NCBI GenBank assembly: GCA_949987565.1
Contig: OX465113.1
Coordinates: 8,736,270-8,800,269, forward strand
Direction of reading: 5' to 3'
DNA: 64,000 bases
From: Luidia sarsii
Taxonomy: Eukaryota; Echinodermata; Asteroidea; Paxillosida; Luidiidae
A program made the position numbers and the translations under genes. This document shows, in pieces, positions 45,701 to 56,205 of this stretch. Numbering within the stretch: the stretch's first letter is position 1; every line of letters starts with the position of its first letter. Below the pieces are notes generated by a model. That model worked only from the letters and a program-made list of their open reading frames with translations. It was not told the DNA's origin and did no database searches.

Positions 45701-48700
45701 GTAATTTTAGTCAGTAAGCAGTTTGCAACATTTTTGTATATCACTTCAGTATTCATGAAGTTAAAGGTATACAGAAATCAGAATTAACTTGGGGTTAAAT
45801 AAATTGGTATTGTTATAAAACCCAAAGTATCTATAATTTTTAAGACCAAAAATGATTGATTTAGTCCCCAAAACGCTACATTTTGGTCCGAAAATTGTGC
45901 CCCCCCCCTTTGGAGACGAACGTACTACGTCACATACAGAATTTGTGGTCAGCCTTGAGGTCGTGCGCTTTGCACTGGCTCTGCATTGTCTTTATTGTCT
46001 ATCAGCCGTAAATACCGCACTGTCACATGCGCAGTAGTGCACTTTATCGTCTCAGCATTTCGATCCCCTTGCTCGGCTGCTTTTTGTCTGTATGTGACGT
46101 CACACGCTCACAGGGGGAATTTTTGGGGGGCGGTGCGAACATGGACTTTTTCAATGTTTTGGGACGAAATTAGGCGCTAACATTAAAAAAAATTAATCCT
46201 GTATTGATTATATTGTGAACATTACCTAAGGAGAGTTTTGAGCTCTTTTTTCAAATCCTATTTCTGTAAACCTATAAAAGGGGAATGCAACCCAAGAAAT
46301 AAAGTTAGCTTAGCCGATTGCGGGTGTCAAAAACAACCTACAATTACCTATGATTCACTCACGTACGATTTTCATAAAAGAGAAAATTCATGGAATTGTA
46401 GGTCGAATTTGCGTTCCCGTACGTAGCCATCTTTTCGAAGGTGTCGCCACTGTTTGCTGGGGGTGTAATTTCACGACGGAATGACGGCAACCCATAGAGC
46501 TCTATAAATAAACATTTCGAACGTTCGCAAAGCATCATGGGTATAGATGACAAACTGGCCGTATTTTTATCACACAACTCTATGGCGATTTTACATGCTT
46601 CTCCATAGAGTTGTGTTATAAAAATACGGCCAGTTTGTCATCTAGGGCCTATACCAATAATGCTTTGCGAACGTCGAAAATGTCTTAAACTTGTTCAATC
46701 CTTTAAATTTTAACTAAAGTTATTAATCAACATTTTCACAAAGTCATACATAAATATAAACCAAATAAATATTTAAAATTATACTGGTATTTTTTCAAAT
46801 TAATTTAGATTTTTGTTTTAAATAAAGAAATCAAACTGATTCATGCAGTCTTCTCCGAGAAGGATCTCACATGCACGTGTTTGGGAGAATATGTAAACAT
46901 TCATGCAGGGACCGACAAGAAAACAATTCGGAAATTCTTGAATCTGTCGAATCACGTGTTGCCACCGCTGGTCGATTTGGAATATCCTTTCTCGACTTCG
47001 AGGCGGTGAGTTTGGCCCGCAAGTTCTCCTCCCATTCCTTCTCTGTGAAGCATGGAGGTGAAGTGATCGCTCATGTACAAAAATAATCACATTCACATCC
47101 TTTCGATTTCTATTGAGTATTGGTAGCAGATTTTGAGAAATTTCTCCGCTTTTATGGCCGCAGCCCACTTCCTAAGCAACTCAGTTTTCTTGTCCTTATT
47201 GGGAATTGCGTGGAAAGTGTTTTCCATCTTTTTCTCGCTGACATTTTTACAACCAAAAGCCTGGCAGTACATCGTTCAGCTCTTGAGTGTACACAAACTG
47301 CGCGCAGTAGGGGGCACATCCGGGCACCTTACTCATAGTCATACGGCAGTTATCCGTCCTCGCGTCACATTTCCACAACCAGCGGCGGCTTTTTCGAAAA
47401 GATGACTAAGTACGGGAACGCAAATTCGACCTACAATTCCATGAATGTTCTCACTTTATGAAAATCGTACGTGAGTGACTCATATGTAATTGTTGGATGT
47501 TTTTAACACCCAATCAGATAAGCTAACCTTAATATCTTGGGTTTTATTCCCCTTCAATACAAAAACTGTTGCAAACTGCTCATTGACAAAATGACCTGCA
47601 ATACATAAATGTCGAAAGTTAGAGGGCCTGACGTTTCGATCCTAGCAGGACCTTTCTCAAAAGCAAAGTGACAAGGACAAACACAAACACAGTCAGGGGA
47701 AGGTAAGCTTTGACACACATGACAGAGGAAGGACAAACAGGAACCAGTTTGAACCAGTATTCAAACAGACTACAATTTTTTCTGCTGCCGGAATTATTTA
47801 TACTGTCAGTCGTGTCACTACAGAAGGGAGAAAATTTAATTATTTGGGTGGAATCAGTACCCGTTTACAATTTCCTCTCGGACGAATCTGCTAAAACACG
47901 AGCTCTAAAATTGAAGTGGTCATCTTATAGTTTAGCAAAGTCGATGTAAATAAATGCACCAAGGTCACGTGATGAACGGATCGTTAAAATGAAAGATGAA
48001 GAGGCTAGCTAGGATAGTTTATTGGAATTTAATCCGGGCGATTCGCAATAGTGCGCCCTCATGGTTTTGGTGGTGGTGGTGGTGATGACGAAGGGAATGT
48101 TGCTGATAATGGTGATGATGGAGGTGACGGTGTGGATAGTGATGGTTTTGAAGATGGTGATGGCGGTGGTGCTGAATATTTCAGGTGGTGGTAGTGGTAA
48201 TGGCGGTCATGATGGTGATAATGGTGATGGCGGTGTGGATGATGATGGCTTTGGTGGTGGTGGTGGTGGTGATGACGAAGGGAATGCTGCTGATAATGGT
48301 GATGATGGAGCTGGGTGGTGATGGTTTTCAAGATGGTGATGGCGGTGGTGCTGGTATTGCAGGTGGTGGTAATGGTAATGGCGGTCATGACGGTGATGGT
48401 GTTGACGGTGTGGATGTGATGGTGTTTTGTTGATGGTGGTGGATGGTTGATGCCGAGAAAGGAGACGAAGGATAAAAGAGAGTGCGAAGAAAGGAAAGAA
48501 AAACGTCGTAATTATACGAGTGAAGGCAGTGGCGCTGCACGATCCTCACGTCCCCCCTCACCCCCTCTCTCTCTCTCATCATCTCGCCGCAGGCGGTCAC
48601 CGCAAGACGCCGACCGGCGCCTCCGCCTCCGCCAAGGTCTATGCCGAGGCGCTCTGGAGCTGCCGCAACCGCTTCATCACCGACGTGGCCGCCGACCCGG

Positions 48701-51700
48701 AGGGCCTGGCGGCCCGGCTGGCCGCCGCCAAGGGCCTGGCTCTCTCGGCGTCGGCCCGGCGGAGTCTGGAGCGGGCCCGGGAGGCCGAGGCCAAGGCCCA
48801 GCTCCTCTTCGACGCCGTCCGGCCGGCCGTCAGAGGGCGGGCCAGCTTCGCCGAGCTCCTCCGCGCCCTGGAGGGGCCGTTCCCGGACCTGTCCAGTTAC
48901 CTGGAGAAGGAACTGAAGGCTCTGGCACCGACCAAGAAAAGTGAGTGCAGAGTGACACCCTCTAGAAAGCGGTGCACTTCTCTGCGTGTCTTGTTTTTTG
49001 TAATTGAGTTTTGTTTTGGGTGTTGTTGGGTGGGGTGGGGGTGGTGGGGACCAAATCATAATCACTCTCGCATTTTTGTGCGTTAGCCACAACAACGTCA
49101 CAAAGCATTCTCAAAACATTTGTTGGTTTTCAATTTGGTTGAAATCCCGGTTGACTGGAAGTTTTCTTTGCCATTTTTGTAGTCTATCGATTTTTAAATG
49201 GAAAAGAACATTTCATATCACCAGAAATGACAGATTATCAACTGATGCAAATGACAACTACTTGGATTTTAGGTGATCGAAGTTCAATTGGTTGGCTTTG
49301 TGTTTATTTCATGAGGTGCTGGTAGCGCCAAGCGGATTGCCGTGGAAGGAAAAGACGGCACCGACACCACCGCCGCCCCGCCGGGCGGCGAAGCCGACGG
49401 CCCACCGCCACCGCCACCGCCGGCGGCGGCGCCGGCCGGTGACGGCAGCGACCTGGTGACCTCGCTGGCCAACCTCCAGTTGGACCTGGCCGAGTCGCAG
49501 AGCGGCACCCTCCGCCAGTCGCAGCAGCTGGAGCGCTGCATCCAGGCCACGGCCGAGGCCAACGAGGCCACGCGCCGCCTGGAGGTCCGCCTCCGCCAGG
49601 CCGAGGAGCAGCGCGACGCCGAGGCAGGCCGGGCCGAGGCCAGCCGCCGGGCGGCCGAGGACTCCCGCCTGGCGCTGGACGCCGGCCTGGCCGAGGTGGC
49701 CGCCGAGCGCCGGATGCTGGAGGAGCAGCGCGGCAAGAGCGAGGCGCAGCTCCGGCGCCGGATGGAGGTGCTGGACATGCAGCGGGAGCAGTTCCTGGCC
49801 TCCATGCACGTGGAGCTCCAGCGGCAGGACGAGAAGCAGCGCCAGCTCAACGTGCGCCAGCTGGAGCGCGAGGACGTCCTGGAGAGCAAGAGCCTGCAGG
49901 TCGTGCAGCGCGGGAACCGGCAGGACCGGCGGAGCGCCGACCACCACACCCGGCGGGACCGACTGCGGGAGCGCGAGAACACCGTCGTCCTGGGCGAGTC
50001 CAGGCTGGCCCAGCGGGAGCAGGAGGCGGCCCAGCGGGAGGCTCTCCTAAAGAAGCTGGAGATGGACCAGCATCGGAAGAAGATCGAGCTGGGCCGGTTA
50101 GAGGAGCACGTCCGTATGGTGGAGGCCACCCAGGCCCGGGCCGGCCAGGAGCTGGCGCAGCGGGAGCGGGCCCTGGCGGGGGCCGAGGAGGACGTCCGCC
50201 TCATCGGCGAGCGGCTCCGGCAGCGCGAGCAGAGCCTGACGGAGAGGGAGCGGGAGGCGGAGGACCGGAGCCTGGCGCTCCGAGAGGCGGACGAGGAGCT
50301 GCAGCGGTCCCGGGGCGAGGTGGAGAAGCGGGAGCGCCGGGCGGAGGAGACGGAGCAGGAGCAGCGGGCCTTTGAGGGCACCCTGGAGTCCAAGGCCCGG
50401 GAGCTGAGCGGCGCGGCCACGGCGGCCACGGGCAAGGAGGAGGAGCTGGCCCGCAAGGAAGAGGAGATGATTGCCCGGGCTCGGCAGCTGAACAGCCTGG
50501 AGGGCGTGCTGGACTGCCGCCTCCAGGCCCAGGAGCGGATGGAGCGGGCCCTCCGCATGATTGAGGTGGAGCAGATCCGCCGCGACCGCGAGATCCTCGA
50601 CCGGGAGGCCAACCAGCTCGGCGTCCGCCTGGCGGACCAGCAGCGCTCCGGCTCCGGCGACGCCGATCAGCTGCTGGAGACGAGCCTGCGGGAGCTGGAG
50701 AAGGAGGACGGGCCCGGGGACCGCAAGCTGATGAGCTGGGTGGAGGTGGAGCGCCAGCGGCAGACCATGGAGGAGCAGCGCGAGCAGCTGAGGGAGGCAA
50801 GGTCCCGCGGGGGAGCCGGCGACAGGCCGGGGGCTGGGCAAGCATCGGGGACGGAGGGGCACGGCAAAGGAAGCAAGGCTGCCAAGGAGAAGGAGCAGCG
50901 GGACGGGGAGCAGAAGGAGGCGGCGGCGGCGGAGGAGGAGGAAGAGGAGGAGGGCGCCCGGCGCGCCGAGGCGGCCTCGGTGGCCAGCTCCTTCACCAGC
51001 CTGGGCGCCGACAGCGAGGCGGAGACCTACGGCTACGCGGTGGAGCTGAAGGGGGCGCGCGCCGTCAAGAGCGGCACCAAGGCCTCCTTCGACCTCCGGG
51101 TGGCCGGCCAGCAGAGCGTGGCCGCCTTCAAGAACATCCTGGACACGGAGGAGGGCATACCGGCCGGCTGGCAGAGTCTCCTGCTCCGGGGCAAGGTACT
51201 GGACGACGGCCAAACCTTGCCCGGCGACAAGGAGGCCACCGTGCAGCTGCAGCTGAAACTGGCCCCGTCCCCGGTAAAGGAACGGGACCTCTTGAAGTTG
51301 AAGGTTGGTCTCCCAAAAAATCTCTCTATCTCTACCCCCCTCTGTCTCCCTCTGTCGATCTGTCTGCCTGCCTGTCTGTCTGTTATGTCAAGCTAACCAG
51401 GTAAACCAACCTCACTGGTTTGCCTTTGCCATCATTGACGCCTTTGTTAATTTCGTCGCTGATGTTCACTGTCACCCACTGTCGCCCTCCATCCAGGTAA
51501 AGACCAGCAGCGGCAAGACGCACTCCATCGACTTCTCGCTGCAGGACACGGTGGCCCTGGCCAAGTCGCGCATCTACAAGTACACCGGCATCGCGCCCCA
51601 CCAGCAGCGGCTGTCCTACCGGGACGTGCTGCTGGAGAACCACGCCCCGCTCCAGCTCTACTCCATCCGCAAGAACGCCTGCCTGGACCTGCGGCTCCGC

Positions 51701-53896
51701 TTCCGGCTCGTGTCCGAGTTCTCCGGGCAGTGCCGGACCGAGCTCACCGCCGACGAGATGAACACCGTGGCCAACCTCAAGGCCATGATCTTCGAGCAGA
51801 CCGACCTGCCGCTGGACAATCTGAAGGTAAAAAATGGCTAAGATCTGGGGCTCATTTCATAGAGCCGCTTAAGCGACAAAAATGTGCTTTAAGCCCAAAA
51901 ACTCATGAGCCACATGATCCCCATGCCTATCCAAGGTTCACCAATGTTTCATGCAACGTAAAAAATTCAACTTACAAGTGAAAAAGGAATGGACATCATA
52001 TTTCAGTGCAGTTTGTAATTTCCTGCTTACACAATTAAGACTTCTCCTGCTTAGCAAATTTTCACGCTTAAGCGGCTTTATGAAATTGGGCCCTGATCAG
52101 GTCACGAATGACGACGAGCGGAGTATACACACAACCCGACACGTTGAGTTGCCGGCTATTTTCAGAGCCACACTCCGTCTCAAAATACAGACTCTGCTGG
52201 ACTATGGCAGGGTTTTTTTTGCCAGTCGCTGTCAACATCTGGAATATATATATGCTTCCCCCTGGCCCTGATATCATTGGGCAGCCCTCAAAGGAGGGGT
52301 CTCAGAGTTTTAAGGAGGCTGTACATCATTTCTTGCTTGGCCAGACATAGTCCACGGCTTCATATACAGTGTATTACAGTTCAGATTTCCCCAGCACATT
52401 TCTAGGCATCTTTTTCTAAAGTCCTATTAATGTTGCTGTGCGTGCTCTTTGCCTGTTGTATTTTGTTTTTGTGAGATTTTTTGAATTCCCTCCAGCGCTG
52501 TTTGTCATTTTTGACCGTAGTTGGCGGGATTGGGTTTTGTATAAATAAAAATATAAATATAAATATAAGAACTTGAGACTGACTTGAGTCCGAGACCTTT
52601 GTATTAACGTTGCTCTGTCTTAAAAGAAGACGAAGCTGCAATCTCCTTGTAATTTGTGATCCCTGCACTTCTGTAGCCAAGGTTTACCAAGGTTTTCGTC
52701 AATAAGACTTGAAGGTTTGCATGGTGGAAATGCTTAGTGGAATGTTTGCGGTGACACCGTGTATATAGCACTTCACTCTCAAGGACTTTGGTTCTGAAAA
52801 AAAGTGCCGCTAAGAATTACCGGATGTTTTCAGAGCCACACTCCGTCCCCCAAAAAGAGATGTCATACTCTTATCATGGTGTCACCACAAACCTTCCACT
52901 GAACGGGAAATATGTGCCCCCAGTATTATCATAGAGCGCCCAGTACACACACAGGGTTAAGTTGGTTTTCCTTTAGGCCTACCAACGGTCATAGCTCAAC
53001 TTTTGAAATGTGTTTCGTCAATTTCGAAAATCCACCACAGATATGCCAAGTGTAGCGTTTCAGATTTAGGAAAAAATATACATATTTGAAATAGACTGGC
53101 TCATCCATGAAGGAGTTGGGAGTTTTCCTTCCAAAATGGATCCAGTTTGGGGATTTCTATTACACTGGGAACTAAGTTTGTGGATTATTATTTGTCGTTT
53201 CGATCTTATACCAGAGCTTGATATCTCAGAGAGTTGCATTGATAATTACCTTTGAGAAAAGTTCTGTTTGGGTGCAGACGTCAGGCCCTGTTAGTGTCTA
53301 TTAAGATCTGCGATTTGCTCGTTGAAGTCAGTGGGTACAGGTCTATAACGGGTACAGGTACAGGTCTATAACGGTTGCTCTCTCTCTCTCTCTCTCTCTC
53401 TTCTCCTTCCTCTCCCCTCCTCCCTCCTGCCCGATAAACATAGGTGTCGTACAAGGGGAAGGCGCTTGACGATCACCGCACCCTGTCTCACTACTCCATC
53501 GGTGAGGGCGCCGTCCTCTCCGTGGCCTGCCCCGTGCCGGTCAAGTTGGCCGGGACGTGCGGCCAGCTGGTGACGGTGAACCTGGAGCCGGGCGCCACCA
53601 CGGTGCGGGAGCTGAGGAGCCTGCTGGCCAAGGCCAAGGTGAGCTGCGAGACGGTGGCCTCCGGCGACAACGACGACAACGACGACGGCGACCCGCTGGA
53701 CGAGGACCAGGACGTGCTGGAGGTGGTGCGCAGCGGGAAGACCATTGTCGTCCGGGGCGGAGCCGGCGGCGGCGAGGCCGCGGCCCATCAAGCTGCCGCC
53801 GGCCCGGGCAAGTCTGCCGCCGGCGCCCCGCGGGGCGCGGGGAAGGCGGAGAAGGGTCTCGACCTCAGCGTGGTGGGCTCCCAGAATGTGGCCTAG
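42778..53896 (+). CDS. CARD-CARD-coiled coil-four ubiquitin-like domain protein (5 exons, 1151 aa)
   Basis: Exons 42778-43114, 48593-48940, 49316-51303, 51497-51826 and 53444-53896 (stop TAG) join in phase (1, 1, 0, 0). The ATG is the first after an in-frame TAA at 42736 and has a good context (AAACATGG). Residues 1-90 form a CARD (RELLDVMDAEKLSRDL, KTAKERSAKLLAVLKTLS, YELFCRLL). About 125-222 is a second CARD-like six-helix segment (NRFITDVAADPEGLAARL, SFAELLRALEG, DLSSYLEKEL). 274-726 is a Glu/Arg/Gln-rich coiled coil, followed by a charged linker. UBL1 at about 800-880 (EEGIPAGWQSLLLRGKVLDD), UBL2 886-962 (VKTSSGKTHSIDF), UBL3 963-1030 (VSYKGKALDDHRTLSHYS) and UBL4 1031-1106 (GDPLDEDQDVLEV, ending VVRGG) follow. 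CARDs mediate homotypic signalling assembly; the UBLs may recruit ubiquitin readers or the proteasome (inference). Exons are strikingly GC-rich. The exon 3 donor (GTTGGT) is non-consensus; an alternative at 51274 is also in phase but would drop UBL2's first strand. Confidence 0.85.
43190..44845 (+). repeat. Two direct copies of about 450 bp in intron 1 of the CARD/UBL gene
   Basis: 43195-43640 and 44398-44845 share TCGGCCTTGAAATGTTTT, GTTGAATTACATTCTTCTCA and GACTATTGTTCGATTTCGAG, offset by about 1217 bp. Both run into a Penelope-like tail. 43800-44390 between them holds ACTCGGACTC-type short repeats and nothing else recognised. Confidence 0.85.
43470..43790 (+). mobile_element. Penelope-like element tail (truncated)
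   Basis: Reads through the endonuclease C-terminal segment (GTGAGAAAATGTGGATGAAG) and part of the 3' UTR, ending before the conserved GGTCCTGCTAGG motif. Confidence 0.75.
44680..45170 (+). mobile_element. Penelope-like element 3' portion
   Basis: Near-complete tail: endonuclease C-terminal coding end, 3' UTR, GGTCCTGCTAGGATCGAAAC near 45074, then GCATTTTGGTAATTTTAGTC. 5'-truncated as in the other copies. Confidence 0.8.
45176..45315. mobile_element. Head-to-head Penelope-like tail fragments
   Basis: A minus-oriented end (TTGCCAACTGCTTACTG to CTCAAAGGCAGAG) abuts a plus-oriented TCTGCCTTTGAGAAAGG...GGCCCACTAAATTTT. This makes a short inverted repeat around 45259. Confidence 0.7.
45590..45755 (+). 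mobile_element. Penelope-like element tail fragment
   Basis: GTGTACATGTATCTGTTTTG, then GGTCCTGCTAGGATCGAAAC, ending GCAACATTTTTGTATATCAC. Only the last 165 bp of the family. 45756-46275 shows nothing recognised. Confidence 0.75.
46276..47554. mobile_element. TIR element of about 1.28 kb with arms of about 170 bp
   Basis: The left arm (AAAGGGGAATGCAACCCAAG, CGGGTGTCAAAAACA, GGAATTGTAGGTCGAATTTG, GCGTTCCCGTAC) is mirrored at 47395-47554. The interior contains a nested foldback element and no convincing transposase, so it is non-autonomous. Confidence 0.8.
46505..46690. mobile_element. Small foldback element nested in the TIR element
   Basis: ACGTTCGCAAAGCATCATGG to TTTGCGAACGTC, with arms GGCCGTATTTTTATCACACA and inverse. 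Same family as 2914-3457 but with a much shorter centre. Confidence 0.85.
47555..47705 (-). mobile_element. Penelope-like element tail fragment
   Basis: Minus strand: GTCACTTTGCTTTTGAGAAA, GGTCCTGCTAGGATCGAAAC, then GTTTGCAACAGTTTTTG at the 3' end. 47706-48060 holds nothing recognised. Confidence 0.75.
48061..48450 (+). repeat. GGTGGTGATG trinucleotide-based repeat
   Basis: About 390 bp of GTGGTG/GATGGTGATG. A longer unit of about 180 bp (GTGATGACGAAGGGAATG...CAGGTGGTGG) occurs roughly twice. Intronic, about 140 bp upstream of CARD/UBL exon 2. Confidence 0.85.
51847..52092. mobile_element. MITE with TTTCATAGAGCCGCTTAAGC termini (copy 1)
   Basis: The left end, CTCATTTCATAGAGCCGCTT, and the right end, AAGCGGCTTTATGAAATTGG then GCCC, are inverted repeats. 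It lies in intron 4 of the CARD/UBL gene. Same family as 54074-54300. Confidence 0.8.
52190..52350 (+). mobile_element. LINE 3'-end coding relic
   Basis: Encodes FFLPVAVNIWN followed by a QSFKEAVHHFLLGQ ending, the W-N...F-K-x-x-V-x-x-F/Y-L pattern typical of non-LTR element C-termini. The copy is short. 52540-52567 is a TATAAA microsatellite. The phrase GAGCCACACTCCGTC recurs at 52170 and 52830 (and, as CAGCCACACTCCACC, near 5963). 52880-53385 shows nothing further. Confidence 0.5.
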
Positions 53897-54073
53897 CGAG
53901 AGAGGGTCACCCTCCTGTTAATTTTGAAGCGCCCGCCCCGGCACTGATCCACAGATAGATATAAATCTAAATGCATGTTAATTATAGCCGAGCGTTTTCT
54001 TACTGGCGCCCCTACCCTAGCCTATAAGCGAAGGCGATGTGACTCTTTTGGAAGTGCACCATCTGATGAGGGC

Positions 54074-54300
54074 TGGGCCCAATTTCATAGAGCCGCTTAA
54101 GCGTGAAAATCTGCTAAGCAGGAAAAGTCTTCCTCGTGTTAGCAAGGATTACAAGCTGCCCTGCAATGTGATGTCCATTGCTTTTTACTTGTATTCCACT
54201 CGTCTTTACTTAGCGTGAAACAAAAGTGAAGTTTGGGTTGGCAAGGGGATCCTGTGGCTCCTGACTTTTTGCACTTAAGCGGCGCTATGAAATTGGCACC
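54074..54300. mobile_element. MITE with GGGCCCAATTTCATAG termini (copy 2)
   Basis: GGGCCCAATTTCATAGAGCC at the left and CTTAAGCGGCGCTATGAAAT then TGG at the right are inverted repeats. Non-coding, in the 3' flank of the CARD/UBL gene. Confidence 0.8.
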
Positions 54301-54490
54301 TGGAGAGCTCAGACGCCAAGAGCGCCGGGTGTGGTGGATTCAGATGTCCTGGCTACCCACACGGACACGTAAGCACGTACTTGTCACTGTATCAACAGTC
54401 CGGCGGGCAAAAGTGTCCTGCTGACGGGTGGATTTACAACATTGTGAACTCAACGATGACGAATCGATTGGATTTCTTGTAAAAAACAAA

Positions 54491-54496
54491 AATAAA
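54491..54496 (+). terminator. Candidate poly(A) signal AATAAA of the CARD/UBL gene
   Basis: First clear AATAAA downstream of the stop at 53896, 595 bp away. If used, the 3' UTR would contain the MITE at 54074-54300. 54500-54910 shows nothing recognised. Confidence 0.35.
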
Positions 54497-54914
54497 TCTA
54501 GATCTTGGAATACACTTACTTATTTAATTGGTGGAATGTAGGGACAACTAAGCTGATGGAAAATAATCAAAGAATATGGCATGGAAACTTCAATGCGAAA
54601 AAAGTAAAAGAAGTACTAGCTTCAGAAACTATGAACTGCTTGACAAACTGACGAGGCTTCAGATATCTATTGTAAGAAGAATCTAGGGAAAATCTTATGA
54701 AAATTGACCGGCTTCGAAATCTCCTCGCGATGCGCCCTGAAGCGATCTACACGCGTACTGCCTGTGGGCTCAGCCATGACAGTTGTACTGTTGTAGCACA
54801 GGCTACTTGACGGGACTTCTCAATCCGGCCCAAAACATGCACCGAATTGGATTGCTGTGCGCAGGCATGGGATGATGTCATGCTACCTTATTTCGGTAAA
54901 TGCGGACAGTTGAG

Positions 54915-54995
54915 CCCGCTGGACATCTGAGTCCGCCACACCGGTATACGGCAAAACCAGAGGTCTCGGGTTCAAGTTCCCACCTAGTCAAAAGT
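54915..54995 (+). mobile_element. tRNA-like SINE remnant
   Basis: CCAGAGGTCTCGGGTTCAAG then TTCCCACC is B-box-like and matches CCAGAGGTCTCGGGTTAAAT at 62218. The preceding 40 bp are A-box-like only weakly. Confidence 0.45.
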
Positions 54996-55124
54996 GTGCT
55001 TTTTATTCATAGTTAGCTTTTGCTTATTTTTGCTTGAGGAATTAAACAGACTACAGTAGTTTCGCGGGACTATTAGGAATGAGTGGTTAAAACCGCCGAC
55101 TACAAATGCATTCGACTGATTAAA

Positions 55125-55500
55125 GGCCCTACACAACATTGGTTAGATCGAAAAACAGAATTTTTCACAGATTTACATGAAACTTATACAGTTTGAAGAT
55201 GGTTATAGTAGAAACCTCGCACTGAAATATTTCTGCCTAAAATGTTGTATTTTGGGATAAAAGATTAAAAGACATCGTTTACGTCTCACCGAGATCTGAA
55301 CTATTTTTCGGAACAGTACGGTGTTGAAATGCTGCATTTTTGCGAAACAAATGAAGCGGTTTTCATGATTTTCTCGAGACTCGGTTGGCAGATTGAGCTG
55401 AAAATTTCAGAGGTGTGCTATTTCATGCATATGTTGGATCAGACAACGTATGGATGCTATTCTTTGACCTCGACCAATGTTGTGTAGGGGCTTTAATGAA
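55125..55500 (+). repeat. Dispersed repeat R1, best-preserved copy
   Basis: Contiguous match to 6725-7165 and to the two halves around 13873-14925. It shows the uninterrupted sequence at the insertion site. 55501-55745 is AT-rich and unrecognised. Confidence 0.8.
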
Positions 55501-55745
55501 CAAATCGAATACTGCAAGAAAAGTGAACAATGTAAATACAAAATATGTAGACAATGGTGTCTTTAGTATCTGCATGTTTATTGTACTTTCGATTTGATTC
55601 ATCATTTTGCACCTAATATAAGACGGCCTGTTGGATAAATGTAAACAAAACTCTCTGTAGTCAATATATCCGAATATTTTAATTCAGTTCATCAATTCAA
55701 TAACACTTATTTCGGTGATATACAAAATATATACAAACCGGTAAA

Positions 55746-56205
55746 ATGGACACCCCTGTTGGGTATCACTTCAATCTCCCTGATCATTCGATATCAGATA
55801 TGAGTGTACTGGGCATAGAATCTCTTGGTCACCGTAGTAATGCTGTCCGTCTTAGCCGTGAGAAAATGTGGATGAAGCGTCTTCGGACTATTCAACCACA
55901 TGGTCTCAACATCCAGAAGGGTAATGACTAACACCATGCAGCTTTCTGATAATCCTTCTTTTGTGTTCACTCCTCCACACTTCTGTCTTTGATCCCCCTT
56001 CTCACTAATCCCTACCTTACTCCTTGCCCTTCCCTTTGATCTCTCCCTACCAGCTTTACTCTTTGTCCTTTGTTTCTCATCCGTGTCCTACTCACTCTCT
56101 TCCCCCTTCCTTCGTGTACATGTATCTGTTTAGTCCTTGTCACTATGCCTTTGAGAAAGGTCCTGCTAGGATCGAAACGTCAGGCCCACTAAATTTTAAT
56201 ATTTA
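55746..56205 (+). mobile_element. Penelope-like element 3' portion, reference copy
   Basis: Opens with PVGYHFNLPDHSISDMSVLG and REKMWMKRLRTIQPHGLNI, then a stop at about 55931. This is the C-terminal part of a GIY-YIG endonuclease (the H..HS...V and RE..W...L.T..P.GLN pattern). The 3' UTR follows: CTTCTTTTGTGTTCACTCCT, TTCGTGTACATGTATCTGTT, GGTCCTGCTAGGATCGAAAC and CAGGCCCACTAAATTTTAA. The element is 5'-truncated; no RT is in the window. Confidence 0.8.

Noticed and set aside
49284..51213. Long minus-strand open frames (442, 371 and 212 codons) opposite the coiled-coil exon
   Set aside because: They mirror the GC-rich, Glu/Arg codons of the sense strand (Ser/Arg/Leu/Ala runs) and show no family motif.
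51274..51303. Alternative exon 3 donor GTAAAG at 51274
   Set aside because: It is in phase and closer to consensus, but it would remove RDLLKLK, the first strand of UBL2. The GTTGGT donor at 51304 keeps the fold. Transcripts must decide.
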